Below, in pieces: positions 28,673 through 37,930 of a stretch of DNA of 64,000 nt. The notes under the pieces were generated by a model. The model had not been told where the DNA came from. It saw nothing but the letters and a program-made list of their open reading frames with translations, and did no database searches. The stretch is from NCBI RefSeq assembly GCF_030413175.1, contig NZ_CP129212.1:7153001-7217000 (forward strand), read 5' to 3'. This DNA is from Bradyrhizobium roseum. Lineage in GTDB: Bacteria > Pseudomonadota > Alphaproteobacteria > Rhizobiales > Xanthobacteraceae. Made by a program: the position numbers and the translations under genes. How positions within the stretch are numbered: the stretch's first letter is position 1; the number at the start of each line of letters is the position of its first letter.

Positions 28673-29517
28673 CAGGCGGCTCCGCTTTGGCGGCCGAACG
28701 CGTCCTGCCAGCGCAGCAGCGGCGCGGTGGCGAGTTCGATCAGCCAGTCGGTGGTCTTGCCGAGCACCGCGAAGATCACGATCGCAGCGACGATCTGAGC
28801 CGGTTTTCCGAGCTGCTGGCCGTCGATCAGGAGATAGCCGAGGCCTTCGGAGGCGCCCATGAATTCGGCGGCGACGACGAACATCCAGCCGAGGCCGAGG
28901 CCGACGCGCAGCGCGACGACATAGGCCGGCAGGACGGCCGGCAACAGGATGCGGCGGATCATCGCCGGACCGGACAGGCGGAAGATGCGGCCGACCTCGA
29001 CGATCTTGCGATCGACCGAAAGGATCGCGCCCATCACGCCGAGATAGACCGGAAAGAACACCCCGACCGCGATCAGCGCGACCTTCGACGTCTCGAAAAT
29101 GCCGAGCCACAGGATGAACAGCGGCACCCAGGCGATCGAGGGGATCGCACGCAGCGCCTGCACCGTCGGATCGAGCAATTGGCGCGCCAGGCCCCAATAG
29201 CCGGAGATCGCGCCAAGTATGGTTCCGGCGGCAACGCCGAGGCCGAAGCCGGCGGCCACCCGCGTCACCGTCGCCGTGATATGACGCGACAGCTCGCCGC
29301 TCTTCGCCAGCTCCATAACGGTTGCGAAGATTTTGGTCGGCGGCGGCACCAGCCGGCCGTTGGAATAGCCGAGCCCGACCCAGATTTCCCAGACGATGGC
29401 GAGCCCGACCGGCAGCAACAGCCCGAGCGCCGGCCGCGCATAGCGGCGCAGCCGCGACGGCGATGACGACGCGGCGATCGCATCGGGGCGTTCCAGCGCG
29501 GGGATTTCGACACTCAT
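28672..29517 (-). CDS. ssuC: Sulfonate/taurine/nitrate-type ABC transporter, permease
   Basis: A 281-residue inner-membrane permease with about six spans and the EAA-loop region VGRIFRLSGPAMIRRILLPAVLP, cited here to place it near residues 175-197. PSIAWVPLFILWLGIFETSK is typical of SsuC/TauC. ATG 29517 (MSVEIP) is taken; ATG 29523 is two codons upstream and equally possible. A repeat element separates it from the binding-protein gene upstream, and it overlaps the ATPase gene by 4 bp. Confidence 0.82.
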   Translation of the reverse strand: MSVEIPALERPDAIAASSSPSRLRRYARPALGLLLPVGLAIVWEIWVGLGYSNGRLVPPPTKIFATVMELAKSGELSRHITATVTRVAAGFGLGVAAGTILGAISGYWGLARQLLDPTVQALRAIPSIAWVPLFILWLGIFETSKVALIAVGVFFPVYLGVMGAILSVDRKIVEVGRIFRLSGPAMIRRILLPAVLPAYVVALRVGLGLGWMFVVAAEFMGASEGLGYLLIDGQQLGKPAQIVAAIVIFAVLGKTTDWLIELATAPLLRWQDAFGRQSGAA

Positions 29518-29584
29518 GGTCATAGCAAGAACGCTTCTCGCACGGGATTGCAAGGTCGCGGATATGCCGCGTCCCTATCCATTC

Positions 29585-29701
29585 GTCGTCCCCGCGAAGG
29601 CGGGGACCCATAGCCACCGGCTTGGTGTTGAATAAAGGTGATAGCCATCGAGAACCACAATGACGGCCGTGGCGTATGGGCCCGGCCTTCGCCGGGACGA
29701 G
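29585..29701. repeat. Palindromic repeat family A, inverted pair inside a transporter operon
   Basis: Units at 29585-29612 (GTCGTCCCCGCG..CCCATA) and 29675-29701 (TATGGGCCCGGC..GGGACGAG) are inverted copies separated by about 62 bp. The element lies between the binding-protein and permease genes, which read in the same direction, so it could stabilise or attenuate the transcript between them. Confidence 0.82.
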
Positions 29702-29716
29702 GGCAATGCGCTTCCC

Positions 29717-30691
29717 TCAATTCGTCGGCAGCGGGACCTGGTCGTCGATCAGCGCATCCAGGGTCGCCTTGACGTCGACCTTGGCGTCGACCACGCCGGC
29801 CTGCTGCAACGCGAGACCGGCGGCGAGGATGGAGGCGCGCTGCGGGGCACCGATGCGGCTGTGGGTCAGTTCGGTACGCTCCTTGAGCTGCTTGTCAACG
29901 ACGGCCTCGGGCAGTTTGGTCACGCCGATGAAGGTCTTCTTCAGGTCGTCGTAATTGGCCAGCGAATACTTGCGCGCCTCCTCGTATACCGCGAGCACGC
30001 GGCGGACGGCGTCGGGATGATCCTTCAAAAACTGCTCGCGCACATTGAGGATACCCCAGGTATTGGCGTCGGCCTTGCGGAAGAACAGCTTTGCCCCCTC
30101 CTCGACTTCGGCCTGGGCCATCATCGGATCGAGCCCGGCCCAAGCATCGACGTCGCCCCGGATCAGCGCGGTCTTGCCGTCGGCGTGCTGCAGCAGCACC
30201 GGCGTGATGTCTTTTTCGGTCAAACCAGCATCGAGCAGCGCGCGCACCAGGAAGATGTGCGGATCGGTGCCGCGGGTCACCGCGACGCGCTTGCCCTTGA
30301 GGTCCACGACGTTTGCGACCTTGGAATCCTTTGCAGTCACCAGCGCGGTCCATTCTGGGCGCGAATAGACATAGATCGACTTGATCGGATTGCCGTTGAT
30401 CCTGGCGACCAGCGCCGCCGAGCCGGCGGTCGAACCGAAATCGATCGAGCCGGCGTTGAGGAATTCGAGCGCCTTGTTGGAGCCGGCGGATTGCACCCAG
30501 ACGACGTTGATGCTGTCCTTGGCGAATTCCTTCTCCAGGAGACCCTTCTGCTTGAGCACCATGGAGACCGGGTTGTAGGTCGCCCAGTCGATTCGAATCT
30601 CCTTGAGTGCGTCGGCGGCAAAGGCCGCGCCGGGCAGCAAGGTTGAGACCGCAATGATGGCGGCCAACGCGCGCCGTGAAATTCTGGACAT
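29717..30691 (-). CDS. ssuA: Sulfonate/taurine/nitrate-type ABC transporter, binding protein
   Basis: A 324-residue periplasmic protein of the SsuA/TauA class. The signal peptide (MSRISRRALAAIIAVSTLLP and on to AAFAAD) is followed by EIRIDWATYNPVSMVLKQKG, FGSTAGSAALVARINGNPIK and KGKRVAVTRGTDPHIFLVRAL. It captures the substrate for the SsuC-SsuB importer. GGGAGC precedes ATG 30691; the longer frame to 30736 is unlikely. It is first in the operon and diverges from glnD across 190 bp. Confidence 0.84.
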   Translation of the reverse strand: MSRISRRALAAIIAVSTLLPGAAFAADALKEIRIDWATYNPVSMVLKQKGLLEKEFAKDSINVVWVQSAGSNKALEFLNAGSIDFGSTAGSAALVARINGNPIKSIYVYSRPEWTALVTAKDSKVANVVDLKGKRVAVTRGTDPHIFLVRALLDAGLTEKDITPVLLQHADGKTALIRGDVDAWAGLDPMMAQAEVEEGAKLFFRKADANTWGILNVREQFLKDHPDAVRRVLAVYEEARKYSLANYDDLKKTFIGVTKLPEAVVDKQLKERTELTHSRIGAPQRASILAAGLALQQAGVVDAKVDVKATLDALIDDQVPLPTN

Positions 30692-30883
30692 GGAGCCGCT
30701 CCCGATCAAATGAAAATCATCATTGTTTTTCAACATGTTAGTCTGTCAGGCAACGAGAAAATACATGCCCGCAATGCGCCTCCCTGAGGACGAATTTCCC
30801 TTATCGATCCGGAAACGAGCATAGATGCCCTGCCGGCCCACAATCATCAGTGACAGCCCCCGCGCGGTCCGATATCGGGATGG

Positions 30884-33682
30884 ATGATGGACAACCTCGT
30901 GACTGACGACCGCCCCGGGGCGGATGAACGTTTCGAGACCGCGCGGATCACCGCAGCGGTCGATGCGCTGGCGGAAAAAAATTCCGGCCGCGAGGACGTG
31001 TTTCGCTCCGCTCTGGCGCAACTGCTGAAGGCCGAGATGATCGCGGCGCGCGCCACCGCGCAGGCCATTCTGCTGAAGGACCGCAATGGCCGCCGCTGCG
31101 CGGAACGGCTCTGCTTCATGCAGGACGAGATCATCCGCATCCTCTATTCGGCGGCAACGCGGCATCTCTATCGCTCGCACGTGCCCTCCGGCGCCGAGCG
31201 CATGGCAGTCGTCGCCACCGGCGGCTATGGCCGCGGCCTGATGGCGCCGGAGTCCGACATCGATCTGCTGTTCATCCTGCCCTACAAGCAGACCGCCTGG
31301 GGCGAACAGGTCGCCGAAGCCATTCTCTATTGCCTGTGGGACATGGGCCTGAAGGTCGGCCACGCCACGCGCTCGGTCGACGAATGCATCCGCCAGGCGC
31401 GCGGCGACATGACGATCCGCACCGCGATCCTGGAGACGCGGTTTTTGACCGGCGACCAGCCGCTGTACGATGAACTGGTAGAGCGGTTCGACAAGGAGGT
31501 GGTGCAGGGCACGGCCTCTGAGTTCGTCACCGCCAAGCTCGCCGAACGCGAGGAACGCCATCGCCGGGGCGGACAATCGCGCTATCTGGTCGAGCCCAAC
31601 GTCAAGGACGGCAAGGGCGGCCTGCGCGACCTGCATACGCTGTTCTGGATCGCCAAGTATGTGTATCGCGTGCGCGAGACCAGCGAACTGGTCGATCGCG
31701 GCGTGTTCGACGCGCAGGAATACCGGATCTTCCGCCGCTGCGCCGACTTCCTGTGGTCGGTGCGCTGCAACCTGCATTTCGTCTCGGGGCGCGCCGAGGA
31801 GCGGCTGTCGTTCGACATGCAGCGCGAGATCGCAGTAAGGCTTGGCTATACGACGCATCCCGGCATGCAGGATGTCGAGCGCTTCATGAAGCACTACTTC
31901 CTGATCGCCAAGGACGTCGGCGACCTGACCGCGATCCTGTGCGCCAAGCTGGAGGACGAACAGGCCAAGCCGGCACCGGTGCTGAGCCGGATGGTGGCGC
32001 GGCTGCGGCCGGGCGTGCAGCGGCGGCGGGTGCCCGAAAGCGATGACTTCATCATCGACAACAACCGCATCAATCTCGCCGCACCCGACGTCTTCAAGCA
32101 CGATCCGGTCAATTTGATCCGGATCTTCCGGCTGGCGCAGAAGAACAACCTCGCTTTCCACCCCGACGCGATGCGCACGGTGACGCGCTCGCTCAAGCTG
32201 GTGAATTCCCAGCTACGCGAGAACCCGGAAGCCAACCGGCTGTTCATGGAGATCCTGACCTCCGACAATGCCGAGATCGTGCTGCGGCGCATGAACGAGA
32301 CCGGCGTGCTCGGCCACTTCATCCGCGCCTTCGGCAAGATCGTGTCGATGATGCAGTTCAACATGTACCACCATTACACGGTGGACGAGCATCTGATCCG
32401 CTGCATCGGCCATCTGCAGGAGATCGAGCGCGGCGGCAACGACGAATTCATCGTAGCCTCCGACCTGTTCCGCAAGATCCAGCCCGAACATCGCGCGGTG
32501 ATCTACATCACGACGCTTCTGCACGACGTCGCCAAGGGCCGGCCCGAGGACCACTCGATCGGCGGCGCCCGGGTAGCGCGTCGGCTGTGTCCGCGGCTCG
32601 GCTTCAACGCCGCCGACACCGAACTCGTGGCGTGGCTGATCGAAGAACACCTGACGATGTCAACGGTGGCGCAGTCGCGCGACCTCTCCGACCGCAAGAC
32701 GATCGAGAACTTTGCCGCCGTCGTGCAATCGGTCGAGCAGATGAAGCTGTTGACCATCCTGACCACCGCCGACATCCGCGGCGTCGGCCCCGGCGTCTGG
32801 AACGGCTGGAAGGCGCAGTTGCTGCGCACGCTATATTACGAAACCGAGCCGGTGCTGACCGGCGGCTTCTCGGAAGTGAACCGCGCGCGACGCATCGCGG
32901 TGGCGCAATCCGAATTCCGCGCTGCGTTCAACGAGTGGCCGGAAGCCGAGCTCAACGCCTATATCGGGCGGCACTACCCGGCCTACTGGCTCAAGGTCGA
33001 CCTGCAGCGAAAAATCCGTCAGGCCCGTTTCATCCGCGCCAGCGAGCAGGCCGCCGAAAAGCTTGCAATCAATGTCGGCTTCGACGAGGCGCGCGCCGTC
33101 ACCGAGCTGACGATTTTGGCGACCGACCATCCGTGGCTGCTGTCGATCATCGCGGGGGCCTGCGCCTCGGCCGGCGCCAACATCGTCGATGCGCAGATCT
33201 ACACCACGACCGACGGCCGCGCGCTCGACACCATCGCGATCTCGAGGGAATACGACCGCGACGAGGACGAGGGACGTCGCGCCACCCGCATCGGCGAGAT
33301 GATCGAACAGGTACTGGAAGGCAAGCTGCGGCTGCCCGAAGTGGTGGCGCGCAAGGCGGGCAACCGCGGCAAGGTTCGCGCTTTCGTGGTCGAACCGGAG
33401 GTTACCATCAACAACCAATGGTCGGAACGCTACACCGTGATCGAGGTCTCCGGCCTCGACCGCCCCGGCCTGCTGTATCAGCTGACGACCGCGATTTCAA
33501 AGCTCAACCTCAACATTGCCTCCGCCCATGTCGCGACCTTCGGCGAACGCGCCCGCGACGTGTTCTACGTCACCGACCTGCTCGGCGCCCAGATCAACGC
33601 GCCGACCCGGCAGGCCGCGATCAAGAGCGCGCTGCTTCACCTGCTGTCGACCGACGACAACGTCGCGCAGCCGGCGGCGTAG
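30884..33682 (+). CDS. glnD: Bifunctional uridylyltransferase/uridylyl-removing enzyme GlnD
   Basis: A 932-residue nitrogen sensor. It uridylylates PII proteins when glutamine is low and removes the group when glutamine is high. The nucleotidyltransferase motif GGYGRG..ESDIDLLF lies near residues 112-130, the HD motif LLHDVAKGRPEDHS near 543, and two ACT domains that bind glutamine follow from about 745 (LLSIIAGACASAGANIVDAQ) and 850 (DRPGLLYQLTTAISKLNLNI). Length and order fit the family. Two ATG codons stand in a row at 30884. Confidence 0.96.
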   Translation: MMDNLVTDDRPGADERFETARITAAVDALAEKNSGREDVFRSALAQLLKAEMIAARATAQAILLKDRNGRRCAERLCFMQDEIIRILYSAATRHLYRSHVPSGAERMAVVATGGYGRGLMAPESDIDLLFILPYKQTAWGEQVAEAILYCLWDMGLKVGHATRSVDECIRQARGDMTIRTAILETRFLTGDQPLYDELVERFDKEVVQGTASEFVTAKLAEREERHRRGGQSRYLVEPNVKDGKGGLRDLHTLFWIAKYVYRVRETSELVDRGVFDAQEYRIFRRCADFLWSVRCNLHFVSGRAEERLSFDMQREIAVRLGYTTHPGMQDVERFMKHYFLIAKDVGDLTAILCAKLEDEQAKPAPVLSRMVARLRPGVQRRRVPESDDFIIDNNRINLAAPDVFKHDPVNLIRIFRLAQKNNLAFHPDAMRTVTRSLKLVNSQLRENPEANRLFMEILTSDNAEIVLRRMNETGVLGHFIRAFGKIVSMMQFNMYHHYTVDEHLIRCIGHLQEIERGGNDEFIVASDLFRKIQPEHRAVIYITTLLHDVAKGRPEDHSIGGARVARRLCPRLGFNAADTELVAWLIEEHLTMSTVAQSRDLSDRKTIENFAAVVQSVEQMKLLTILTTADIRGVGPGVWNGWKAQLLRTLYYETEPVLTGGFSEVNRARRIAVAQSEFRAAFNEWPEAELNAYIGRHYPAYWLKVDLQRKIRQARFIRASEQAAEKLAINVGFDEARAVTELTILATDHPWLLSIIAGACASAGANIVDAQIYTTTDGRALDTIAISREYDRDEDEGRRATRIGEMIEQVLEGKLRLPEVVARKAGNRGKVRAFVVEPEVTINNQWSERYTVIEVSGLDRPGLLYQLTTAISKLNLNIASAHVATFGERARDVFYVTDLLGAQINAPTRQAAIKSALLHLLSTDDNVAQPAA

Positions 33683-33688
33683 GTCTCT

Positions 33689-33729
33689 GTCATTCCGGGC
33701 TCACGCCAAGAGGCGCGCCCCGGAATGAC
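33689..33729. terminator. Palindromic repeat family B between convergent glnD and ogt-like genes
   Basis: GTCATTCCGGG (33689-33699) and CCCGGAATGAC (33719-33729) form a perfect 11-bp stem. It starts 6 bp after the glnD stop and ends 11 bp before the stop of the convergent gene, so it is well placed as a two-way terminator. Confidence 0.7.
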
Positions 33730-33740
33730 GGAAACGTCTG

Positions 33741-34250
33741 TCAGATCTCCACGCCCTCGTGCCTTAACAGCCAGCGCTTGCGCTCGAGCCCGCCGCCATA
33801 CTTCACCAGCGAACCGCTGCTGCCGATCAGACGGTGGCACGGCAGCACCACGCTGATCGGGTTCGAGCCGTTGGCGTGGCCGACGGCACGGACGGCGCGC
33901 GGCATTTCCAGCCGGGCGGCGAGCCCGCCGTAGCTCAGCGTGGTGCCGGCAGGGATTCCTGGCAGCGCATGCCAGACCTTTTGCTGGAACGGCGTGCCGC
34001 CGACGCGCCATTCGATTCCCGCAAGGCGGTCGATGTCGCCCTTGAAATAGCCGGTCAATGCGGCGCGTAACTCGCGCGGCGCCCGCGCGTCCTTCAGCGC
34101 CATAGCGCCATATTGCAGGCGCAGCAACCGCCGCATGCGCGGCTCATAGTCCTCCCAATCCAGCGCGCGCAGCAGGCCGTCGGCATCGGTGACCAATAGC
34201 GCCGTCCCGATCGGCGTCGGCAGGCGGTCGAGGTCAAAACTTTCCGGCAT
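33741..34250 (-). CDS. ogt: Methylated-DNA-[protein]-cysteine S-methyltransferase
   Basis: A 169-residue suicide repair protein that takes methyl groups from O6-methylguanine onto its own cysteine. The active Cys138 is in VLPCHRLIGSSG, and the DNA-binding stretch is FQQKVWHALPGIPAGTTLSY (residues 88-107) with the arginine-finger region RAVRAVGHANGSNP. There is no Ada-type regulatory domain, so it is the single-domain Ogt/MGMT form. Confidence 0.9.
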   Translation of the reverse strand: MPESFDLDRLPTPIGTALLVTDADGLLRALDWEDYEPRMRRLLRLQYGAMALKDARAPRELRAALTGYFKGDIDRLAGIEWRVGGTPFQQKVWHALPGIPAGTTLSYGGLAARLEMPRAVRAVGHANGSNPISVVLPCHRLIGSSGSLVKYGGGLERKRWLLRHEGVEI

Positions 34251-34511
34251 CGTGATTCCCTGGAAAATATCGGCACGCGCTGCGCATTTTTCACGCCCGC
34301 CGTGCTAGCGTCCACCCGGATTCCGCTGCCCGTGCAGGCAGCGCCCGCCGCGCTCGCCTTGGTCCTGCTCTGGCTGGCCTGACGGCTCACCTTTCCGTCA
34401 CCACCTTGCCTTGCCAAATCCGTTCCGCCACACTTGCCGGCAACGATGACGGTCGGCCCTCCGAACCGATGGGCCGGCACGATCACCGGTCAACACAGCG
34501 GAGGCAGCGAC

Positions 34512-35738
34512 ATGAGAAGCGGCGTTTTTCATCTGCTTGCGGGTACGGCGGTTGCAGTTGCACTAGCGGCGACACCTGCCAGCGCACAGAAAAAATACGA
34601 CACCGGCGCCAGCGATACCGAGATCAAGATCGGCCAGACCGTGCCGTTCTCGGGCCCGGCGTCGGCCTATGCCGGCATCGGCAAGACCCAGGCCGCCTAT
34701 TTCAAGATGATCAATGAACAGGGCGGCATCAATGGCCGCAAGCTCAATCTGATCCAGTATGACGACGCCTATTCGCCGCCAAAGGCGGTCGAGCAGGTAC
34801 GCAAGCTGGTCGAGAGCGACGAGGTGCTGTTCACCTTCCAGATCATCGGCACGCCCTCGAACGCCGCCGTACAGAAATATCTCAACGCCAAGAAGGTGCC
34901 GCAGCTGCTGGCCGCGACCGGCGCCTCGAAATTCACCGACCCTAAGAATTTTCCGTGGACCATGGGCTTCAATCCCAACTACCAGTCCGAGGGACGGATC
35001 TACGCCAAATACATTCTGCAAAATCATCCCAACGCCAAGATCGGCATTCTCTACCAGAACGACGATCTCGGCCGCGACTACCTCACCGGCCTGAAAGAGG
35101 GGCTGGGCGCCAAGGCCGCCTCGATGATCGTCGCCGAGACTTCCTATGAGCTGACCGATCCGACCATCGACTCGCAGATCGTCAAGCTGAAGGCCGCCGG
35201 CGCCGACCTGCTCTATAACGCCTCGACGCCGAAATTCGCCGCGCAGGCGATCAAGAAGGTCGCCGACCTCGGCTGGAAGCCGGTTCACATCCTCGACATC
35301 AATGCGAGCCCGGTGTCGGCGACGCTGAAGCCCGCGGGCCTCGACATTTCCAAGGACATCATCTCGACCAACTACGGCAAGGATCCCGGCGATCCGCAAT
35401 GGAAGGACGACCCCGGCATCAAGGCCTACTTCGCCTTCATGGACAAATATTATCCGGAAGGCGACAAGCTCAACACCGTCAACACCTACGGCTATTCGAC
35501 CGCGGAACTGCTGGTCACGATCCTGCGGCAATGCGGCGACGACCTGACCCGTGAAAACATCATGAAGCAGGCCGCCAATTTGAAGAACGTCACCGGCAGC
35601 CTGTCACTCCCGGGCATGGTCACCAACACCTCGCCGACCGATTACCGCATCAACAAGCAGATGCAGATGATGAAATTCAACGGCGAGCGCTGGGAGCTGT
35701 TCGGGCCGATCATCGAGGACACCGGACCGAGCGGTTAG
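34512..35738 (+). CDS. Periplasmic branched-chain-amino-acid-type binding protein, copy 1
   Basis: A 408-residue periplasmic binding protein of the LivJ/LivK class. The signal peptide ends TPASAQ; the mature start KKYDTGASDTEIKIGQTVPF, then SGPASAYAGIG and YDDAYSPPKAVEQVRKLV, are family features. GGAGGCAG precedes ATG 34512; the frame extends to 34434 but lacks a ribosome site. It and the gene at 37931 have the same length and are alike almost throughout, including the C-terminus. No liv permease or ATPase is adjacent, so it must use a transporter encoded elsewhere. The ligand is unknown. Confidence 0.87.
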   Translation: MRSGVFHLLAGTAVAVALAATPASAQKKYDTGASDTEIKIGQTVPFSGPASAYAGIGKTQAAYFKMINEQGGINGRKLNLIQYDDAYSPPKAVEQVRKLVESDEVLFTFQIIGTPSNAAVQKYLNAKKVPQLLAATGASKFTDPKNFPWTMGFNPNYQSEGRIYAKYILQNHPNAKIGILYQNDDLGRDYLTGLKEGLGAKAASMIVAETSYELTDPTIDSQIVKLKAAGADLLYNASTPKFAAQAIKKVADLGWKPVHILDINASPVSATLKPAGLDISKDIISTNYGKDPGDPQWKDDPGIKAYFAFMDKYYPEGDKLNTVNTYGYSTAELLVTILRQCGDDLTRENIMKQAANLKNVTGSLSLPGMVTNTSPTDYRINKQMQMMKFNGERWELFGPIIEDTGPSG

Positions 35739-35981
35739 AAATAGCTCCGGGCATCTTCAAAGGGCGATGGTTGGCGCTTTGCGACGCCAGCCATTGCATT
35801 TTTTATGCAGTCTACTGGTCGCCTCCAGCCTTAATCGCGGCTTAACGCGCGTCCGCGTCCTGCGCGATCTGCGGTAGCAGATGTCTAACAATGTCCGCGC
35901 GATGAGATCGCACCACCCGTACTTGTATTCTACCGTATGATATCCTTTATCGGGATGCGTCACCGATGGAAGCGAAGCGGC

Positions 35982-37679
35982 ATGAACAATTCACGAGCGG
36001 CGTTACGCATCGCACGCTGGCAATTGCTGTTCACTCGGGCGATTACGGCCACGATGTTTTCATTGGGCGCTGCGGAGGCCAAGTCGAGTTACTGCGTCCG
36101 CCCCGTTCCTGTCGTGGCTGCCTCCGACGCCGCTGATCTAGCTCGCAAGCTCGATTCGCAGGAGCCCCTCCCCAAGACGCCCAATATTTTCTCGCTGGCC
36201 AACGGAGCGCGGTATCCGCTCGCGTATCATCCGCACACGGTCGGTAGGCTCGACGGTGGGAAGTATAATCACGACCTCTATTGGTCGTTTTCGGAAAATT
36301 ACGAACTGGTGGGGCCTCGCAACATGCTTGGTGCGAGCCCTCCTGCCGCCGTGGGGCGATCCGGGAGATCGCTTCTACTGGGAGGATCCTACCAGCTTGT
36401 CGATTCCCACAGGCTACAGTCGCGACATTCGCTGCTTGAGCAGGACGAAAAGGGGGCTATCGCGGAGGTTGACCCCAGCCTGCAGACGCGGCTCGGCGAC
36501 CCGTTCTTCGTTACCTGGAGCACTGTTCTCGACGGCTTTGTGCTCTCGGCAACCAAGTGGCGCCTGCAGCACGCCTCGGAACAGGGCAGGCGCCCAACCG
36601 TATTCGCTCCGCCGGACATGGTCGGTAATTCCACCACCTATCTTCTCCAAGGCGGTGCGCTTGTGGAACTGCCGGCCGAAGATATGCGGCTGAGCGTCGT
36701 AACCGACCTGCCAGGTTTGGGCGTGACGGCCTTGCTGGATGGGCGCTCGCTTACAATCCTCACACCGCAGCATGCAGCGACCAAGGTCGCGGATTTGGAT
36801 CGTGGCCGCTTTGGCGGCTTCAATGCGATCCACGAAACGCGCGACAAGGGGTGGCTCTATGTCGTCGGTGACGACTATGAAAATGCGGTGCATGTCGAGC
36901 AGGCAGACGGCCGATGGCGGGCCACGGCCATCGTGCAGATCGTTGAAGACAGCCCACCCAGCGACGTGTGGGACAGGGTCATTCGATGGCTGTTCGGCAT
37001 TCATAGCCGCGAACAGCCGCGCGACAAGGTGTCCACGATCCGTCGCGCCAGTAGCTGCGGGCGATATAGCACCGCCGCGAGGCGCATGTTCTTTTGCGGC
37101 CAAAACGCGTTCACGTACGAGGTGACAGAGGAACTGCGCGCAGGAAAGATCGCTCCCCTGCCCGGCGGCTTGAAGACATTCCTTGGCGATGCCGACAGCC
37201 TTGGACTCGCCCTGTTTATCGACGCCGGTCATCGTCTATCCGGCTATGACGGCGAGCAAGTGCATACCATTGCCAAGGCCGACTTCAAGACTGCGATGGT
37301 CTACGACGTAGCCAAACTCGGGCGATCGTTCCTCGTGTCGTCAAGCACCCTTTTTGAGGTCCGCGCGGACGATGGCAAATACAGGCTCGTGAAGCTGGCA
37401 GATATCGACGAGCGCGGCCCCGTTCCGGTTTATGCGGCGCCGGACGGCGCCGACGTTCTGGTTTTCGGAAGAACCGGCGTTTATCAGGTCGGGGATGGCG
37501 CCTTGGTGCAGATCTGGTCGGGCGCGGATCGAGGCACGATAGAACCCTATGGCAACACACCGCCGACCGACGTCGCGGGATGGGGCGGCCTGTTGTTTAC
37601 CACGCACAAAGGGCACGAGATAGGCTTCCATCTTTTGCAGCCCTGTCCGGACCCCACCGCTGACACACAGAAGAGATAA
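35982..37679 (+). CDS. Unrecognised exported protein between twin binding-protein genes
   Basis: A 565-residue protein I do not recognise. From ATG 35982 (ribosome site GGAAGCG) the start is basic, then hydrophobic, ending AAEAKS, which reads as a signal peptide; in-frame ATGs at 35937 and 35955 are alternatives. The mature part contains four Cys (YCVRP, SSCGRY, FFCGQN, QPCPDP), an even number that suits periplasmic disulfides. It has recurring short strand-turn segments such as GGALVELPAEDM, DGRSLTILTP, DDGKYRLVKLAD and GDGALVQIW, suggesting a beta-propeller-like fold. Codon use is less GC-rich than in its neighbours, which points to separate acquisition. No catalytic motif is visible. Confidence 0.72.
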   Translation: MNNSRAALRIARWQLLFTRAITATMFSLGAAEAKSSYCVRPVPVVAASDAADLARKLDSQEPLPKTPNIFSLANGARYPLAYHPHTVGRLDGGKYNHDLYWSFSENYELVGPRNMLGASPPAAVGRSGRSLLLGGSYQLVDSHRLQSRHSLLEQDEKGAIAEVDPSLQTRLGDPFFVTWSTVLDGFVLSATKWRLQHASEQGRRPTVFAPPDMVGNSTTYLLQGGALVELPAEDMRLSVVTDLPGLGVTALLDGRSLTILTPQHAATKVADLDRGRFGGFNAIHETRDKGWLYVVGDDYENAVHVEQADGRWRATAIVQIVEDSPPSDVWDRVIRWLFGIHSREQPRDKVSTIRRASSCGRYSTAARRMFFCGQNAFTYEVTEELRAGKIAPLPGGLKTFLGDADSLGLALFIDAGHRLSGYDGEQVHTIAKADFKTAMVYDVAKLGRSFLVSSSTLFEVRADDGKYRLVKLADIDERGPVPVYAAPDGADVLVFGRTGVYQVGDGALVQIWSGADRGTIEPYGNTPPTDVAGWGGLLFTTHKGHEIGFHLLQPCPDPTADTQKR

Positions 37680-37930
37680 CGCCACACGGAGAGCGGTGGC
37701 ATCGGGTTATGTTATCCGTGCGGCACGAATACCGGCGCCGCTTATCCCTGCCTTGCGACCGCGCTTGCACCCTACTTTCGTCGACCGAATCCGCTCACCA
37801 ATTCAGCATTGCTCATCTTGCGTTGCAGCAAGCGATCCGCCACTATCATGGCAGCGACGATAGCCGTGCGGCCGGACCGGCCTGCGGCACGATCAGCGCC
37901 AATCATAAACACATGAGGGAACACAGTATA

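Noticed and set aside
28673..29617. Extension of the ABC ATPase frame upstream through the permease gene
   Set aside because: The ATPase has its own ATG at 28672 overlapping the permease stop, and the extension is out of frame with the permease.
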